Part shown: in pieces, positions 33,048-45,628 of the stretch
How the letters are laid out: every line of letters begins with the position of its first letter
Numbering within the stretch: the first letter of the stretch is position 1
DNA from: Phlebopus portentosus
Taxonomy: Eukaryota; Basidiomycota; Agaricomycetes; Boletales; Boletinellaceae
DNA: 64,000 nucleotides
Reading direction: 5' to 3'
NCBI GenBank assembly: GCA_037892935.1
Contig: JAYXKI010000001.1
Location: 1,426,001-1,490,000, forward strand
The notes under the pieces: model-generated
Seen by the model: only the letters and a program-made list of their open reading frames with translations
Databases searched by the model: none
Told to the model about the DNA's origin: nothing
Made by a program: the position numbers and the translations under genes

Positions 33048-36000
33048 TCACTCTTCGTCGAACATAATTCTAAGATTCTCCACAGTTTCAGAATCAGAGC
33101 CGCTCTGGCCCTTCAGCGCTTCCTTTATGATCGCAGTCTTCCTCTTTTGGATCGTAAGGATTCGGCCCTCAATGGTATTCGACACCTGAAACATCGCTCG
33201 TACTAGGTAAAAGTTGGCAATGTAGCGGAGCACTTACGATGAAATGTGTTACAAAGACCATCTTTTCTTGCCCTATACGATGGACTCGATCGATGGCTTG
33301 AAAAGAGAGCTTGTTGGTCTTGAGATTAAGCGATGCAGAACAGGCCATACCTTGATTTTCAGTAGCCGCGTTCCACCAGCAATCCATCTAGAAAAAGAGC
33401 GCTTAATGACATAACAAAGCCAACGCGGACCGAAAAGAAGTACCATAAAAACATGATTTGCCGACGTCAGCTAGCGAAATAGGTTATCAACGCAAACCGG
33501 GAATGATACCAAGACGCACGACTCACATTAAGACCGACGCCCCCAGCTTTCAGACTCAACATAAAGACTTTTGGCGCTCGTGAAGGGTTATTAAACTCGG
33601 TGATGATCTGGTGTCTCTTCTTGATCTCTGTCGAGCCATCTAGACGATACCATGCTAGGTTCTCTCGATCCATGACTATCTCGATAAGATCCAGAAAGCT
33701 GGTAAACTGAGAAAAGATGATAGCTCTGAAGCAAGGATCTTGGTCTCTCAGTCGTCCTGTTACCAGATAATGTTAGCACGAAATGACATCTAACGCAACG
33801 ACGCCAACTGACGTAGATGTTGTGCTAGGGCATTCAGCTTTGTCGAACTCTTGAAGTCACTCCTTCGAAGTTCAAATTCGGGCGAAGATCGAGGGACATC
33901 GCTTGAAACGGTCTCCTGGGCTTCGAGATCTATTCCAATGCCTGTAGCTCTAGCTTTCTTGCGTTTCACGATCTCTAGTAATTGATCTTCCTAGAAAGTG
34001 TAAATATAATGCATAATGAGAGGTGAGCAAACGTTCTCGCGGCGTGTGCACACCTTCACAGGTCCTCGGCGACATATAGGACATGAACCCTCTTCGCCCT
34101 TCTCTGCCTGGCTCGCCAGAGAAGCCAGGAAGCAATCTTTGCAGCTTTGAAAAAAAAAACACGTTACCAAAGAACCTTGTGAGCACGAAAGAAAGCCGTA
34201 CCCTTTGTGAGCGCATGCTGCTATGAGTGTTGGCTCCTGCATGACGTCCATACAAATAGGGCACTCTTCGTCTACTTTCAGTGATAGATTATTTAACACC
34301 GTCTGAGCGTAGGACCCATTGTCCGCCTCGCCGTTGGCCACAGATTGCTTTATCACTTCATCGACGTCCACATATTTGGAATTTGCTTCACCAGATGTGC
34401 TTTCTTCATCCTGAGACAGGACAAGACCAGGATGAAGCACCGCCCGACGTAACCTGCAACGGCATGTCAGAAAGAGTTTTGCACGGAGCCCGATAGAAGC
34501 CTCGCCACGTACTTCATGAGCATGGCCAGAATATGAGTGTAATTCTTTCCGATCAAACCATTGGCACTAAGTCTGTCAAAATTCCGCTTCGCGGTGTTGT
34601 AAAGACTGTCATATATCTTGCGCTCCAGAGGTCCGAACTCGAGATATTCGTGTTTTATCTGCAGCAATATTCAGCTCCATTATACGAAAGCCATAGACAT
34701 AATGAAGCACTTACTTCTTTATCCGGCAATTGGACGATCATGTTGCCATCGCGGTCCCGCATAGTCTTTTCTCGACGCAGGAGAGCACTTTCAAGAATGA
34801 CCTGGACGACTTCAATGGCCTTGGGTTCTCGGTTCAAGAACGGGAGAGTAACGACAGATCGGAAAAATGAGTAATCTGACCAAGGTGCGAAGTTCAAGAA
34901 TCGGCTGAGGAAATGTAAGCCTCTGTTTCATTTTAAGTAAAGATGGACGTACAGAAGCGAATATAGGTCTTCAAGCCTATTCACGATAGGAGTTCCTGTT
35001 CAGAACGATTCAGCTGCAGCATCCTCTACTGTCTCAGAATCCCACTGACCTGTCAGCGCCCATCTACGAGGTGCCTTCAGATCAAATACCGCCTTCGCAG
35101 CTTTACTAGTCCTTGACTTTATGTTGTGCGCCTCGTCGAGCACAACTCGGAACCATTCAACTGGATAATAACGTAAATTCGGTCATGAGGGATACGATGC
35201 ACTAGCTTACTATCGAATATTGAAGCAGACTTAGTTGATTTATCTAATCTCGAATGCTCTGACGAAAGAGTGCCGTATGAAGTGATCACGACATCTATCG
35301 CATCGATGTCCGAATCAATCATTGCTTCGAGGTCTTCACGATTTTGACCATGCCAGACCATGACATTCACCATGCCCTTCCCGCTCGAGCGTCGAATTTC
35401 GGTTGCCCACTGGTCGAGAAGGGATGCGGGAGCAATAATTAACGTAGCGCGACTTCTCCGTCGTGGAGGCTGCTTTTTTGCCGTAGGACGGAATGCGGCG
35501 TCCAACTTCAACTGTTTCTCCTTCGATCGCTGTTGATCGACATGCTCAACAGGTATATCCTCTTCGGGTTTCTCGCCACGATTTGTCTGAATTAGGGATG
35601 ATACCATAATAGTCTTTCCCATTCCCACTGGGAAGCTAGGTAAATATCCCCGTCAAATTATGGTCAGGGAGATAATTACTCACTTTCTTGATTTAGATGC
35701 AACATGAATGGGTTGCTTAATTCATCGAGCAAGGGGAATCGAAGACTGACGTACCATCAGCCAGAATACCGCCTCGACAGATATTGTCAGCTTGCGGAAA
35801 CTCAAGACTTAACTCTCCAGAATGAGTGTTGTAATAAAAGGGTGTCTCGTCAAGTGTGAGATCTACCATGCCATCCCTGTCAGGCTCTGGAGGAAAAGCA
35901 TATCTTTCATGAAAGTTAGAACAAAAGGAACGAAACGGTATGAGAGCAACGGCTCACTCAGACCACAGGGGATGCATGGATTTTGGCTGACGGGCAGATG

Positions 36001-37494
36001 AAGATCCAGTTTCTCGTGAATACATCCACCTATTTGGTCGCATCAGCGTCATGAGCACCGTTGTGCATGAGCCCGAAATAGTATTGAACTGGCTTACAGA
36101 AGAGCTTGTTTCTGATACGGTCGTAATTTGAGCAGAAAGGAAGCACAAGGATCCATCTCTGCCATGTCCGCGTCACCAATCCGTGCACTGTGCGGATAAG
36201 ACGATTAATGCCATCTACGGGATGGGCAAGATCTCAACTAGACCCACCGCTTATATATAACGTCCAAATCATTTTCATTCAGTACCTCTTCATCATCCTC
36301 ATCTTCATCTACGTCAACTTCCTGATCCCGCGTTCCATCCACATTGTTCAGGCCTTTCCTTGAGCCATTGACTAAGGCAGGTGGCTTCGGGGTGCCATCT
36401 GGCGGAATATTTTCTTTCCCTAAGCTCGGAATATTGCCAGGTCTAGGCTTGAGACCGAGTTTGTCAAATAGCTGTTGCAGTGAAGCTTTGCGATTGCGAA
36501 GCGTTTCTTCCTCGATCGTTTCCCGACCTTCATCAAACCAGGTCTTGGAAGGCCCAGATTCCGAACCTGAAGGTTTCGGCGAATAGCGTTTAAAAGCGGA
36601 GGACAAAATGTATATTGACAGGGACACAAGAAGATCGGCACCGGAGTGCAGTTTTTCGGGACAATCTACCATTGTGCTCCCTTTAAAGCTGATTATGCCT
36701 GGAAGGAGTGAGCTTGAGTGTTTCGTAAGGGGAAGACGATGGAAATACCGAGATCGAGAAGTTTTGAGACCCAATTAGAAACGTCTGTTGGCAGCCTGCC
36801 AAATTCTTATGCAGCTTAAGTTCGAAGGTGGTCTATGAGGGAGTCAGTGAGATAAATACGCACCGAAGCCTCGCATATTGGTCAGCCTGACAATCGTGTT
36901 CGGTTTCGGCTTCTTGGCCTGCGTACCCTTTGATTGAACCTTGAACATGCTGTTGATTGTCACCTGTTTTCCCTTCTCTTTCTTCTTGCCCTCGTCTTGG
37001 AGAGTTTCTCTTTCTACCAGGATAGGATCACCGCTCTTCACATATCCCGTGCCTCGTACAGTGCTCCAGGCATTCCCAACAAGAATAGAGCCGAGATAAT
37101 ACTCAGACCGGCGTTTTGGGGCGGCTTGTTGCGGCTGGTTAATCTTCCTCTTCTTTCGTGGATGTGTTTCAGAAGAAGCTCCTTCTGTAGTTGAGGAGGA
37201 AGTTTCGACTCCTGTATCGTCGCTGTTTACGAGAGACATGGCCTCGCTCCTAGGACTTGATAGAGGAGCCAAAGAGCTTCTTGAGCTACATTGTTGTCCT
37301 TCCATTCGACTATCTACCAGCATATGTACATCGCCCAGTGTCTGGGTATACAAAGCTTTCAGATACGTGGCAAGCTGCACCTAGTGAAGACTTACATTTC
37401 GGTTATGCGTATCATTTTCGTTCTTTTTCACTCTCTCATCTTCGTCATCGGAAGCTGCAAGAAACAAGGGAAGGTCTTTCGGGCTCTGGGACAT
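33048..37494 (-). CDS. RAD5: RAD5, SWI/SNF ATPase and RING E3 ligase of post-replication repair
   Basis: Rad5 extends PCNA polyubiquitin chains and remodels stalled forks. The domain order is diagnostic. First comes a HIRAN domain ([20 protein letters not shown]). Then come the SNF2 motifs [29 protein letters not shown] and DEAHNIK (about 35060-35150). A RING inserted in the helicase follows ([11 protein letters not shown] to [10 protein letters not shown], about 34060-34290). Last is the C-terminal helicase half ([31 protein letters not shown]), ending LRIMFDEE. The start is an ATG at 37494 ([20 protein letters not shown]); a 54-nt intron joins it in phase to the next exon. HIRAN separates it from Rad16. 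I did not place every intron. LRP1 is divergent, 141 bp away. Confidence 0.94.
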
Positions 37495-37635
37495 GGCGGA
37501 CCGATAGGAAGGCGTGCCCAGTCGCGAAAACGCGACCATGTCACGTATAATGTCACAGTCGTCAATTAGGCGTTACTCAAATTTCTCACCCTTACCCTCA
37601 TCCATCTTCAACTACCAGTACATATTTCGCTAAAA
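37495..37635. promoter_or_regulatory. Short divergent promoter, RAD5/LRP1
   Basis: Only 141 bp lie between the two ATGs, so the genes probably share a bidirectional promoter. No TATA box is evident. Confidence 0.6.
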
Positions 37636-38775
37636 ATGACTAGCAGTATTAAGAAGCAGACCAACAAAGTTACTGCTCTCTCAGAATCTCTCAGAGAGCT
37701 AGAAGAGAAACTAGAGCCTCTGTTCTCAAAGCCACTGCAAGACACCCTCAGTTCACTAGATACCTTGCAACAGGCGAAGCTGCAAGTACTCTTACCGTAC
37801 CTGATAAATGATCTCATCTTCAGTATGCAAAGGTGTTCCGAGGCATAATTGCTATTGCTAACGCCGTTGTTCCTAGTATACTTGAAAACACGAGGCATTG
37901 ACCCGAAAACTCACGCTGTCGTCTCTGAACTTGTATGAAGTCCTTTCGTTCTCATTGGATTGGTTCCTGGAGATTCATTTCCGACTTTAATCTCAGGAGC
38001 GCGTGAAACAGTATTTTGAAAAGATCAAGGATGCAGAACAATCGAACCAAAGTACGTAATCCATCTGACAGTCTTGGGCTGCAATATGACTCAATATTTA
38101 TACCTCTTTAAAACAGAGAGGACAACGGAAATCGACAAAGCTGCCGCTGGAAGGTTCATCAAACACGCCATCTCTGAAGCAAAGCAGAACATTTCTACTG
38201 CAGAGTCCACTTCAAAAGAAGCTGGCCCCTCAAATTCTCAAATCTCAACGTCAATTCCTGTACGAGTAATTGAAAAGATGAAGGAAAGAGAAGAATATCT
38301 GCGAAGGGTTGCGGAAGAATCAGACTCCGAAGAACACCGCTTAGATGTTATAGATGATGCAGGAGAGGAAAGGAGCATTAAAGTGGTGGAGAAGAAGACG
38401 ACAGAAGTATGCAAAGAGACGGAATCAATGAAACTACAAGAAGTAACAGTTTCCGAGTCCCCGAAAAAGAAGAGGAGACGTCCGATAGACCCATTTGGTC
38501 GTGAGCCATCATTTCATTTCATTTCGCCTGAATTGCATACTGTTCACTTGCTGACAGCGGTATCTGTAGCTCGTGGAGAGGAACCGATTTCTACCTTAGA
38601 GACCAGCGGTGAACCCGAACCAAGGAAGAAAAACAAGAAGCTCACTGCAGTCATTGACATCGACGCCTCAACAGATAATGCAAGTCGTGCAAGCTCGGAT
38701 GCCGATACCCCGAAAGAAGCAAAGTCGAAGAAGAAAAGGAGCAAAAAGAGAAGCCGACCTGAAGAGACTTCTTGA
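37636..38775 (+). CDS. LRP1: LRP1/C1D (Rrp47), nuclear exosome cofactor
   Basis: Lrp1 binds Rrp6 and helps the nuclear exosome trim rRNA, snoRNA and snRNA 3' ends. The Sas10/Utp3/C1D domain shows LQVLLPYLINDLIF, YLKTRGIDPKTHAVVSEL, ERVKQYFEKIKDAEQ and EIDKAAAGRFIKHAI. After it come an acidic stretch and a Lys/Arg-rich C-terminus (SKKKRSKKRSRPEETS), as expected for an RNA-binding tail. Exons are 37636..37822, 37877..37932, 37997..38051 and 38117..38775; phases agree, giving 318 aa. It is longer than yeast Lrp1, mostly because of the disordered tail. SKI2, a cytoplasmic exosome cofactor, lies in the same window but 20 kb away. Confidence 0.93.
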
Positions 38776-39149
38776 AATACACTTGCATCCCTAATGATAA
38801 CATCTATTCACTTTGTGTCAGTTTGAATGGTATTGATTATCCCCGGTTGAATGAGTTTCCACGTACAGTACGAACAAAGCAACGAAAAAGCATCGGAACT
38901 TGGAAGGCGAAAGGCAAGCGGTACTACAACAGTATGCGTTCTCCACGATCGAAAGCAATGGTGATGTTACAAAGAAAAAAATACAACTAGCCAGATCCCA
39001 GAGTCCAGAGATCCATTGACAAAAATGAGAGGGATATCCATCAATATAAAGGAGATAATAAAAAGAATGTTGATACTTAGAGATGTTTGAATACGATGAG
39101 GATGCAATCTTGCAAAGAACAAAGTGAAAGCTGAAGAAACCTAGACCTA
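38776..39149. other. Convergent intergenic region, 374 bp
   Basis: The 3' flanks of LRP1 and the methyltransferase gene face each other here. It is purine-rich and AT-rich on the plus strand. No gene or repeat is seen. Confidence 0.5.
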
Positions 39150-41819
39150 CTAAGAAGGGAGAGTGGGCTTAATTTTATAAGCTTCAAAGACGTGGATCCG
39201 TCTAACGAGTGTTGAGGGTTGTTTCGAATGGTTAGAGGAATCAGTATCTGAGGGTCGTGGGCAACTACGGTTATTGATAGCTGCTGCCACAGCCTGGACG
39301 ACTGTCCGTGGATGTCGAGCAGGCTCCTTTAGTAGTAGATTAGTTACGTCTTCATCCTCATCCTCCGCCTCATCTAACACGCCTCCGACATTTGGGAGCC
39401 CGAAGCGCTCACGCCTCGAACGCTCGTAATCCCAAAGCATGTCGTGCCAGTCATCCTCTTGCACAATCACTTCGCCGTTCTCGTCTCGCAGACTCATGAC
39501 GTACTCGTCCAAGGCGGCTCTACACCCGAGTAATGTATCAATATGCTTGCACAGATGCCGCTCCAACTCGAAAGACGTAGTCTCCAGGAACTGGTCCGGA
39601 AAGATGAATAGTCCTGATGGCTTGTTGTGACTCTTCACCTGAGAGGCTACAGAAGATGAAGTAGAGGGACGAGAAGAAGCTGGGAAGGCCAATGCTGAGA
39701 AGGCCGATGACGCACGCACTCGCGTCGCTGGGCTTGCTTGCGCCTGTTCCTCGATAATGTCCGAATCATCGGAGGCATTCGTGCTGATGGGATTCCATAC
39801 TGGAGTAGGATCACCTGCTCCGAGTACACGCAAAGCCTTGCTTTTGCTCTGTGAGACCATGACTTTGTCCAAGATTTCCTTGTTCTTATCGATTCTCCTC
39901 CCATCCTTTTCAGTCTTGAATAGCTTCCTTGATTTCTTAGGGTTGTCCAAAATCGAATCTGCATTCTTGCTCGAGACCACGAGATCGTGCATTTCTGGAT
40001 TTAGTAGGGATAGTTGGAAATCCTTCAGCACGTTGACCTTCCCGGCAGGTCCAAAGACCTTCCGGAGTAGGCTCTCCAGGAAGTCGCTCGGCCGGGTACT
40101 TATATCATATATGGTCTCGAGCATCCGCTTGTATATTTCCTCGATTTCTTGACAAAGGGGCATAGACGGCATCGAGGTGTCATTGTAGGCGGATAGGTTC
40201 TTCGATTCGAGCAACGTTGCAAGGCCATAAAGATCGTCAATAGGAGTCCGCAGGGAGCCTGCACTCTCTTCAGAAGGCGAATCCTCCCGGCACAGACCTG
40301 GGGCTGAGCCAATACTGTCTCGTTTCATCATGGCATCAAGGTCAAGGAAAGAAGTGTCAGTTGCTTGTTCGGAGTAGTCAAGCACGTCGCTCGATAGCTT
40401 GGATGTATTGGATTCCCAGCTATTTCGGACATCGCGAGAGCCTTTTCTTCGTAAGAATCCCGAACCGGGTCCCCCATGCGTCAGCCGGGGATACGGGAAC
40501 GAGATTTCATCGTCGATAATCTCTATCCGGCCTAAGTACCAAACGGAAATTGCAATTAGAATCGAGCCCACTCCCAAATATAGATGAATTATAGTTACCC
40601 GCTGGTTTCAGAACGCGGCGCACTTCGACAAGGACATGTTCCCATCTGTGCAGAGGAATAGCTTCGGTTAGGTTAGCTAACCTGACGAGATCAAAACTCC
40701 CAGGATCGAAAGGTAGGCGGTGCGCAACGCTACGCGTATCAGATATCTGTCAGTAGAGGCATTCCATGAGAATGACCAATTTGAACGTACAAGTTTCCAC
40801 TCTTCAAAGTGACATTCGGATGTGGTTTCTCAGATTCATTGAATAGATCAACGATGTCGTATCCCACGATTTTCGCAGCTGGCCATGCGGCGGTGGCCTC
40901 TTGGACCCAAGTACCCTGACCACAGCCGAGGTCGAGCACGTCTTCTGGTGGACATAAGTATTCTCGGAAGCTCGGAGTTCCGGAAGTATTGAGGCGGCGA
41001 AGGAGAAGGTGAAAATATGCATCGCTAAGATTGCAACGAAATATATCAGTGGAACTTCATTTTTCTTCTATGAGACTTTAACCCACTTTTGTAGATCGAC
41101 TTTGTTATAACTTCGCATGTAAGGAGCGTCAGAACGTGGATACGAGTGTAAAAGCGTCCCGTCTTTCTTTTTGAGTGGCGATGGCCGGAATTCTGCCTTG
41201 GAGCCGTGCAACTCTTCCCCAGCTTCCGACTCGGCCACTGTGGACAGACGCGATTGGCGAATGCCATAGCCGACACCGTCTACGATCTCGTCAGGCATGA
41301 GTGTACGTTTCCGTTCGTCTCTGAAGCTAAGCAGTGGATTCATGTCCATCATATTCAATGAAGTGTCGTTGTCATCTCGAGCTGTACCAAATGGAAACCG
41401 ACTTGGCCTGGTCGAAATGAGGTAACGGGCGACGTACTGGGCTCATTGGGTGCTATGGCCTGGTGTGTACTGCCAAGTAACGGAGCAGACCTCTTTCTCT
41501 GCATGCGACCCCTCAATGACCCGAGTAACCGACTTGACGTATTTCCTCCAAAATCAATAAACGACATTCGATTCGATGACCGAAGAGCGGCGGAGTCTCT
41601 CCGTTTCCTCGACTCTTTGTAGGAAGTTGTACGTGGGCGGGGCGCAGACTCGCGTAACGAGCCACGGGAAGATGAGGAAGATGAGGGTCTCGAATTTCTC
41701 AGGGAAGGTGAGCGGTGTGATGAAGATGTATCCTGGAGGTCAAGCGATGAGAACGAGGACTCGTCCCAGTTCAAGTAAGAGCGTCTATAAATTGCAGACG
41801 AAGCTGAACTGAGAGACAT
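39150..41819 (-). CDS. Class I SAM-dependent methyltransferase, basidiomycete type
   Basis: This is a predicted AdoMet-dependent methyltransferase with unknown substrate. The N-terminus is a long Ser/Arg-rich disordered region. The Rossmann core begins with motif I, DVLDLGCGQGTWVQEATAAW, then IVGYDIVDLF and LPFDPGSFDLVRLANL. WEHVLVEVRRVLKPAGRIEI gives the usual post-motif helix and strand. The C-terminal ~400 aa hold a helical region that I cannot assign and a Ser-rich stretch. Exons are 41819..41438, 41381..41087, 41024..40791, 40729..40599 and 40531..39150 (807 aa), with phase conserved throughout. The methyltransferase core takes up only a small part of the protein, so regulatory or scaffold roles for the rest are likely. 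Confidence 0.88.
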
Positions 41820-42314
41820 GACGATCCAAGCTGAAAAGTTTTAAAAACACGGGACGGAGTCCGAGCGTGGCTTCAAGACGAAAGAGGCCTAGAACAACGT
41901 GGCCAGGGTGACCTTTGAGATATGATGATGGCCTATAATGATAAAGTCATAAGGAAAATGCGAGGATGTGAAAACAAGGTAGTAGGAATTGACCTGATAC
42001 TGTGCCAGTGCTCTAGTTCTGTTCTAGACGGAGGAAAGTTCTCGCAGATCAAAGCAGTGCCGTCTAAAGGGTCGCGGTTAACCAGTGCGCTGCGCTCTTG
42101 CCACTAGCACACTGAAGACTGGCCGACGATGCAGAAGTGTACTCTTCCGCTGAGATGATGGTGAGTGTCGGAGGAAGAAAGGGACGAAACGAGGAAATCC
42201 ATGGACGACTGGCGCTGAGAAGCCGGTGGGCGCGTTCCCCTCCCCAATCAGACCCTGGCTTTCTTCCACATCTGATCTCGCTGATATATTTCACACGTTT
42301 CTTAGCCCCGCTTC
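41820..42314. other. Upstream region of the methyltransferase gene, 495 bp
   Basis: This is a divergent interval between the methyltransferase start and a doubtful small plus-strand gene. No conserved coding sequence or repeat is seen. Confidence 0.5.
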
Positions 42315-42625
42315 ATGCCTCCCGCCGATAAATATTACGTCTATTTCTCAGGTAATTTCGTACACTATTCACTCATGAATGTCCTGCATATCGAAAGCCA
42401 AAAGATCCTTTACAAAGGTCGACAAAAGGTTAGTATTCCTATTTTGAAGAAATACAAGCCTGTCTATATGCGCAATAAACGAAGAGTCCCACGGCCCGAT
42501 CGGATCCCCAAGTGACAAACGGGTTCTGTGTCCTTCAGACTGCTCCCGGTGTGAATCCGAGGCCGCCTACGCCACATAAAAGTATCCCCGATGCGGTGTC
42601 ATTACTCAGGCCTGCGAACATTTAG
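42315..42625 (+). CDS. Possible small protein, 66 aa, unknown
   Basis: An ATG in CATGCCTCCC context opens a frame (MPPADKYYVYFS). It can be spliced at AAG|GTTAGT (42429) to an acceptor at 42538 and then reads TAPGVNPRPPTPHKS to a TAG at 42623-42625. Exons are 42315..42428 and 42539..42625. A different intron, starting at a GTAATT donor inside exon 1, is equally possible and would change the product. I recognise no family. The size and the Pro-rich tail are compatible with a small mitochondrial subunit, but this is only a thought. Its stop overlaps the SF3B5 stop on the other strand. Confidence 0.3.
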
Positions 42626-43183
42626 TCCTCGTCTTTCTTAGGCGGTGGTCCACAAGGCTGCAACATTCGCTACAACATGAAATCCATGAGAAATCCGCAG
42701 TATAGCATTCTCAACTAAACGACTTACCTCAGTCATCTCAAACTTGACCCGTCCGATGCTCTCGCCGTCAGCAATCGCCAAGTAGGACGTCAAGGTCGGG
42801 TGGCCTACGATGGACGCGCAAGTGTCCCGGTGTTGGTGCGTCAACCATTCACTGTCAGCGGCCAAGTCAGCCGTCAGCATTTATCGCATATATGTCTGGG
42901 TGGAGTAGCCAATACGTACTATTTGGTCATGTCGGCATGGCCTAAACTCTCCAGTCAGTGGTGAAAAGACGGTGCAAACAATCGGGCTCACCGGTCCCCG
43001 TATAACGAGCATGTACTAATCAGACACTTGTCAGAAATATTTAATGAATCAGCACAATTCATTTTACTTACAATGCTCCAACTGCGTGTTCGCTGTGTAT
43101 CTGAGTTCTGAAGACTAGACAGATAGACAATGAGTATTGCCCTCCGTAAACCAAACTGAATCAAGTGAAGATGACTGTACCAT
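42622..43183 (-). CDS. SF3B5: SF3B5 (SF3b10), U2 snRNP SF3b subunit
   Basis: This is the smallest subunit of the SF3b complex, which holds the branch site in the U2 snRNP. The 87-aa product matches the family almost end to end: SELRYTANTQLEHLHARYTG, TGHADMTKYEWLTHQHRDT, GHPTLTSYLAIADGES and MLQPCGPPPKKDED. Exons are 43183..43181, 43114..43072, 43015..42992, 42941..42920, 42851..42728 and 42669..42622. The first coding exon is the ATG alone and exons 3 and 4 are 24 and 22 nt. All phases agree. The ATG-only exon was chosen because it alone gives the expected start (MSSELRYT) in phase. CCT7 is divergent, 124 bp away. Confidence 0.92.
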
Positions 43184-43307
43184 TCAAGAAACCGTGGGAA
43201 ACAGAACTTCACAGAAATCGCGTCTAAAGGAAACGCGTTAACCTACACAGCCGCTCCTTAAACTCACATTGAGTCGTTCATTTAGGGAGAAAAAAGGGCC
43301 CGCAAAT
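43184..43307. promoter_or_regulatory. Short divergent promoter, SF3B5/CCT7
   Basis: The 124 bp between the two start codons must hold both promoters and 5' UTRs. I see no recognisable motif with confidence. Confidence 0.6.
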
Positions 43308-45275
43308 ATGCAGAGACCGTTACCTATGGTATGCGCATCATTGTTCTCATGGGCTATACTTGATGACGGCTGAAAATTGGATGTGCAGCAACCTACTGTC
43401 GTGCTATTAAAAGAAGGCACAGACACCTCACAAGGCAAACCTCAACTGCTCTCCAATATCTCAGCATGTATTGCAGTTGCGGAGACTCTAGCATCGACAT
43501 TAGGTCCTCGAGGAATGGACAAGCTCATCGTCAATGATCGTGGAGAAGCACAGATTACAAATGACGGCGCAACCATCATGAAACTACTCGACATTGTTCA
43601 CCCTGCTGCTCGAACTTTGGTCGATATTGCCCGTGCTCAGGATGCGGAAGTTGGAGATGGAACGACGAGCGTTGTACTCCTTGCTGCTCAGCTATTGAAA
43701 GAAGTCCGCGGCTTTGTGGAAGAGGGTGTCAGTCCGCATATTATCATCAAAGGTTTCCGCAAGGCTGCACAGCTGGTTCGTACTCGTAAAACTCAGACCC
43801 CGAATAGAAAATTAACGCAAGCTCCAGGCCATTGAACGCGTCAAAAGTATCCAGGTTTCCGTGGACAGGTCGGATCCTGAGTGCGCCTGTTTCTCCTCGG
43901 TTATCCAGTCTGTTTCTAAGCACTCCTTATTTTCAGACGTTTTCGATCATTGCTTCTCAAATGCGCCTCAACATCGATGTCATCAAAATTGATTCATTCC
44001 GAGAAACCTTTCTTCTCCAATATGGTCGTCGACGCCGTAGAATGTCTCGAGGATGATCTAGATGAGTCGCTTATTGGGATCAAAAAAATTCCGGGCGGAG
44101 GCATGCAAGACTCGATGCTTATACGCGGTGTTGCCTTCAAAAAGACCTTTACATATGCAGGTGCAGAACAGCAGCCCAAGTCGTTCAAGGACCCTCTTAT
44201 TCTGTGCTTGAACGTCGAGCTGGAGCTCAAAGCTGAGAAGGACAACGCTGAGGTCCGGGTTGAGCAGGTTTCGGAGTACCAGGCAATCGTGGATGCGGAA
44301 TGGGAGATCATCTACCGAAAACTTGATGCTATCGCGAAGACTGGTGCGAATGTTGTGCTTAGCAAATTGCCTATCGGCGATCTTGCGACACAATGGTTCG
44401 CGGATCGCGACATCTTCTGTGCAGGACGTGTTCCAGCTACGGACCTACGCCGTGTTGTACAAGCAGTCGGCGGTTCTGTCCAATCGACGTGCACAGATAT
44501 TACTCGCGAACATCTCGGTACCTGTGGAAGCTTTGAAGAACGACAAGTTGGTGGGGAGCGGTACAACATATTTGTGGATTGTCCAAAAGCAAAGACATGC
44601 ACCTTACTTCTCAGAGGTGGCGCGGAGCAATTCATCGAGGAGGTCGAACGCAGCTTACACGATGCGATAATGGTGGTCAAGCGAGCTGTTCGAAATGGAG
44701 AAGTAGTTGCTGGAGGAGGAGCAGTCGAGGCAAGCACAAGGAACGTAGCCCCTTGCGTACCCGCCTAACTCGCTTTCAGATGGATCTTTCTGCCTATGTT
44801 CGGAAGCATGCCCTGACCATTCCAGGAAAGATGCAACTGATCATGACAGCCTTCGCGCACGCCCTCGAAATCATCCCTCGTCAGATCGCAGACAATGCAG
44901 GCCTAGACACGACAGACGTTCTCAACAAGCTTCGCATGCGGCACGCGAAGGGTGAGCTCTGGGCCGGCGTCGACGTCGACGGCGTGGAGGGTGTACGTAA
45001 CAACATGGAAGCATTCGTTTGGGAACCGAGTCTCGTCAAGGTAAATGCGATCAGCAGCGCAACGGAGGCTGCATGCTTGATCCTCAGCGTGGACGAGACC
45101 GTTCGTAATCCCCAGAGCGAAGCAGTAAGTGCTATTTCTTGCTCATAACATCACATAGATGGCAGCCAATCTGTTTATCCCACTATTTCTCTAGCCGAAC
45201 CCTGGACCGAGGGCTCCTCCGGGAACTGCAGCCCGTGCAATGAGGGGCCGTGGTCGCGGGATGCCGAGGCGGTGA
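43308..45275 (+). CDS. CCT7: CCT7, eta subunit of the TRiC/CCT chaperonin
   Basis: This is a subunit of the cytosolic group II chaperonin that folds actin and tubulin. Clear signatures are [82 protein letters not shown] and the second ATPase half with [18 protein letters not shown]. The C-terminus ends [11 protein letters not shown]. Exons are 43308..43328, 43389..43775, 43828..43868, 43937..44729, 44780..45124 and 45195..45275 (555 aa), the usual family length. Intron 44730..44779 begins with GC (GAG|GCAAGC) and joins GAVE to MDLS exactly where the family demands. The first exon (MQRPLPM) is the least certain part. Confidence 0.95.
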
Positions 45276-45628
45276 GCAAAGGACGCACTTAGCAGACTGA
45301 TCAGTTGATAGGATAGGCATAGGGATCTCGCTGACAAATGTCTAGACTATATGTTAAAAATAGCATATCACGTTTACCGATAAGCGAGGGAAACGCAGGC
45401 CTAAGGGGCCCACTGAACATTTGAACTGATGCCGCAAACTTCTAAATAAATTGCGCCATTCGCTGGCCGGCTTGGCAAATAAATGTCCGACTGCATGTCC
45501 TTTTTTTTTTTTTTTGGAAATTTGACACTCCTTGAGGTACTGGATGCTCACGCTCGCAATTGATAAGACTGGCAGCTCTTTTTGTGCAAGAATGGACGAA
45601 TTCTTTCAGTCCTTCTGCAACTCTCGGG
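45276..45628. other. Intergenic region with a T15 tract
   Basis: These 353 bp lie between CCT7 and the MFS gene. A run of 15 T at 45501-45515 stands out. No other feature is seen. Confidence 0.6.

Noticed and set aside
33048..37494. Naming the SNF2/RING protein RAD16.
   Set aside because: A HIRAN domain is present at the N-terminus, which is typical of Rad5 and absent from Rad16.
45501..45515. The T15 tract as a poly(A) tail of a retroposed gene on the minus strand.
   Set aside because: No coding sequence or target duplication flanks it. A simple homopolymer is enough.
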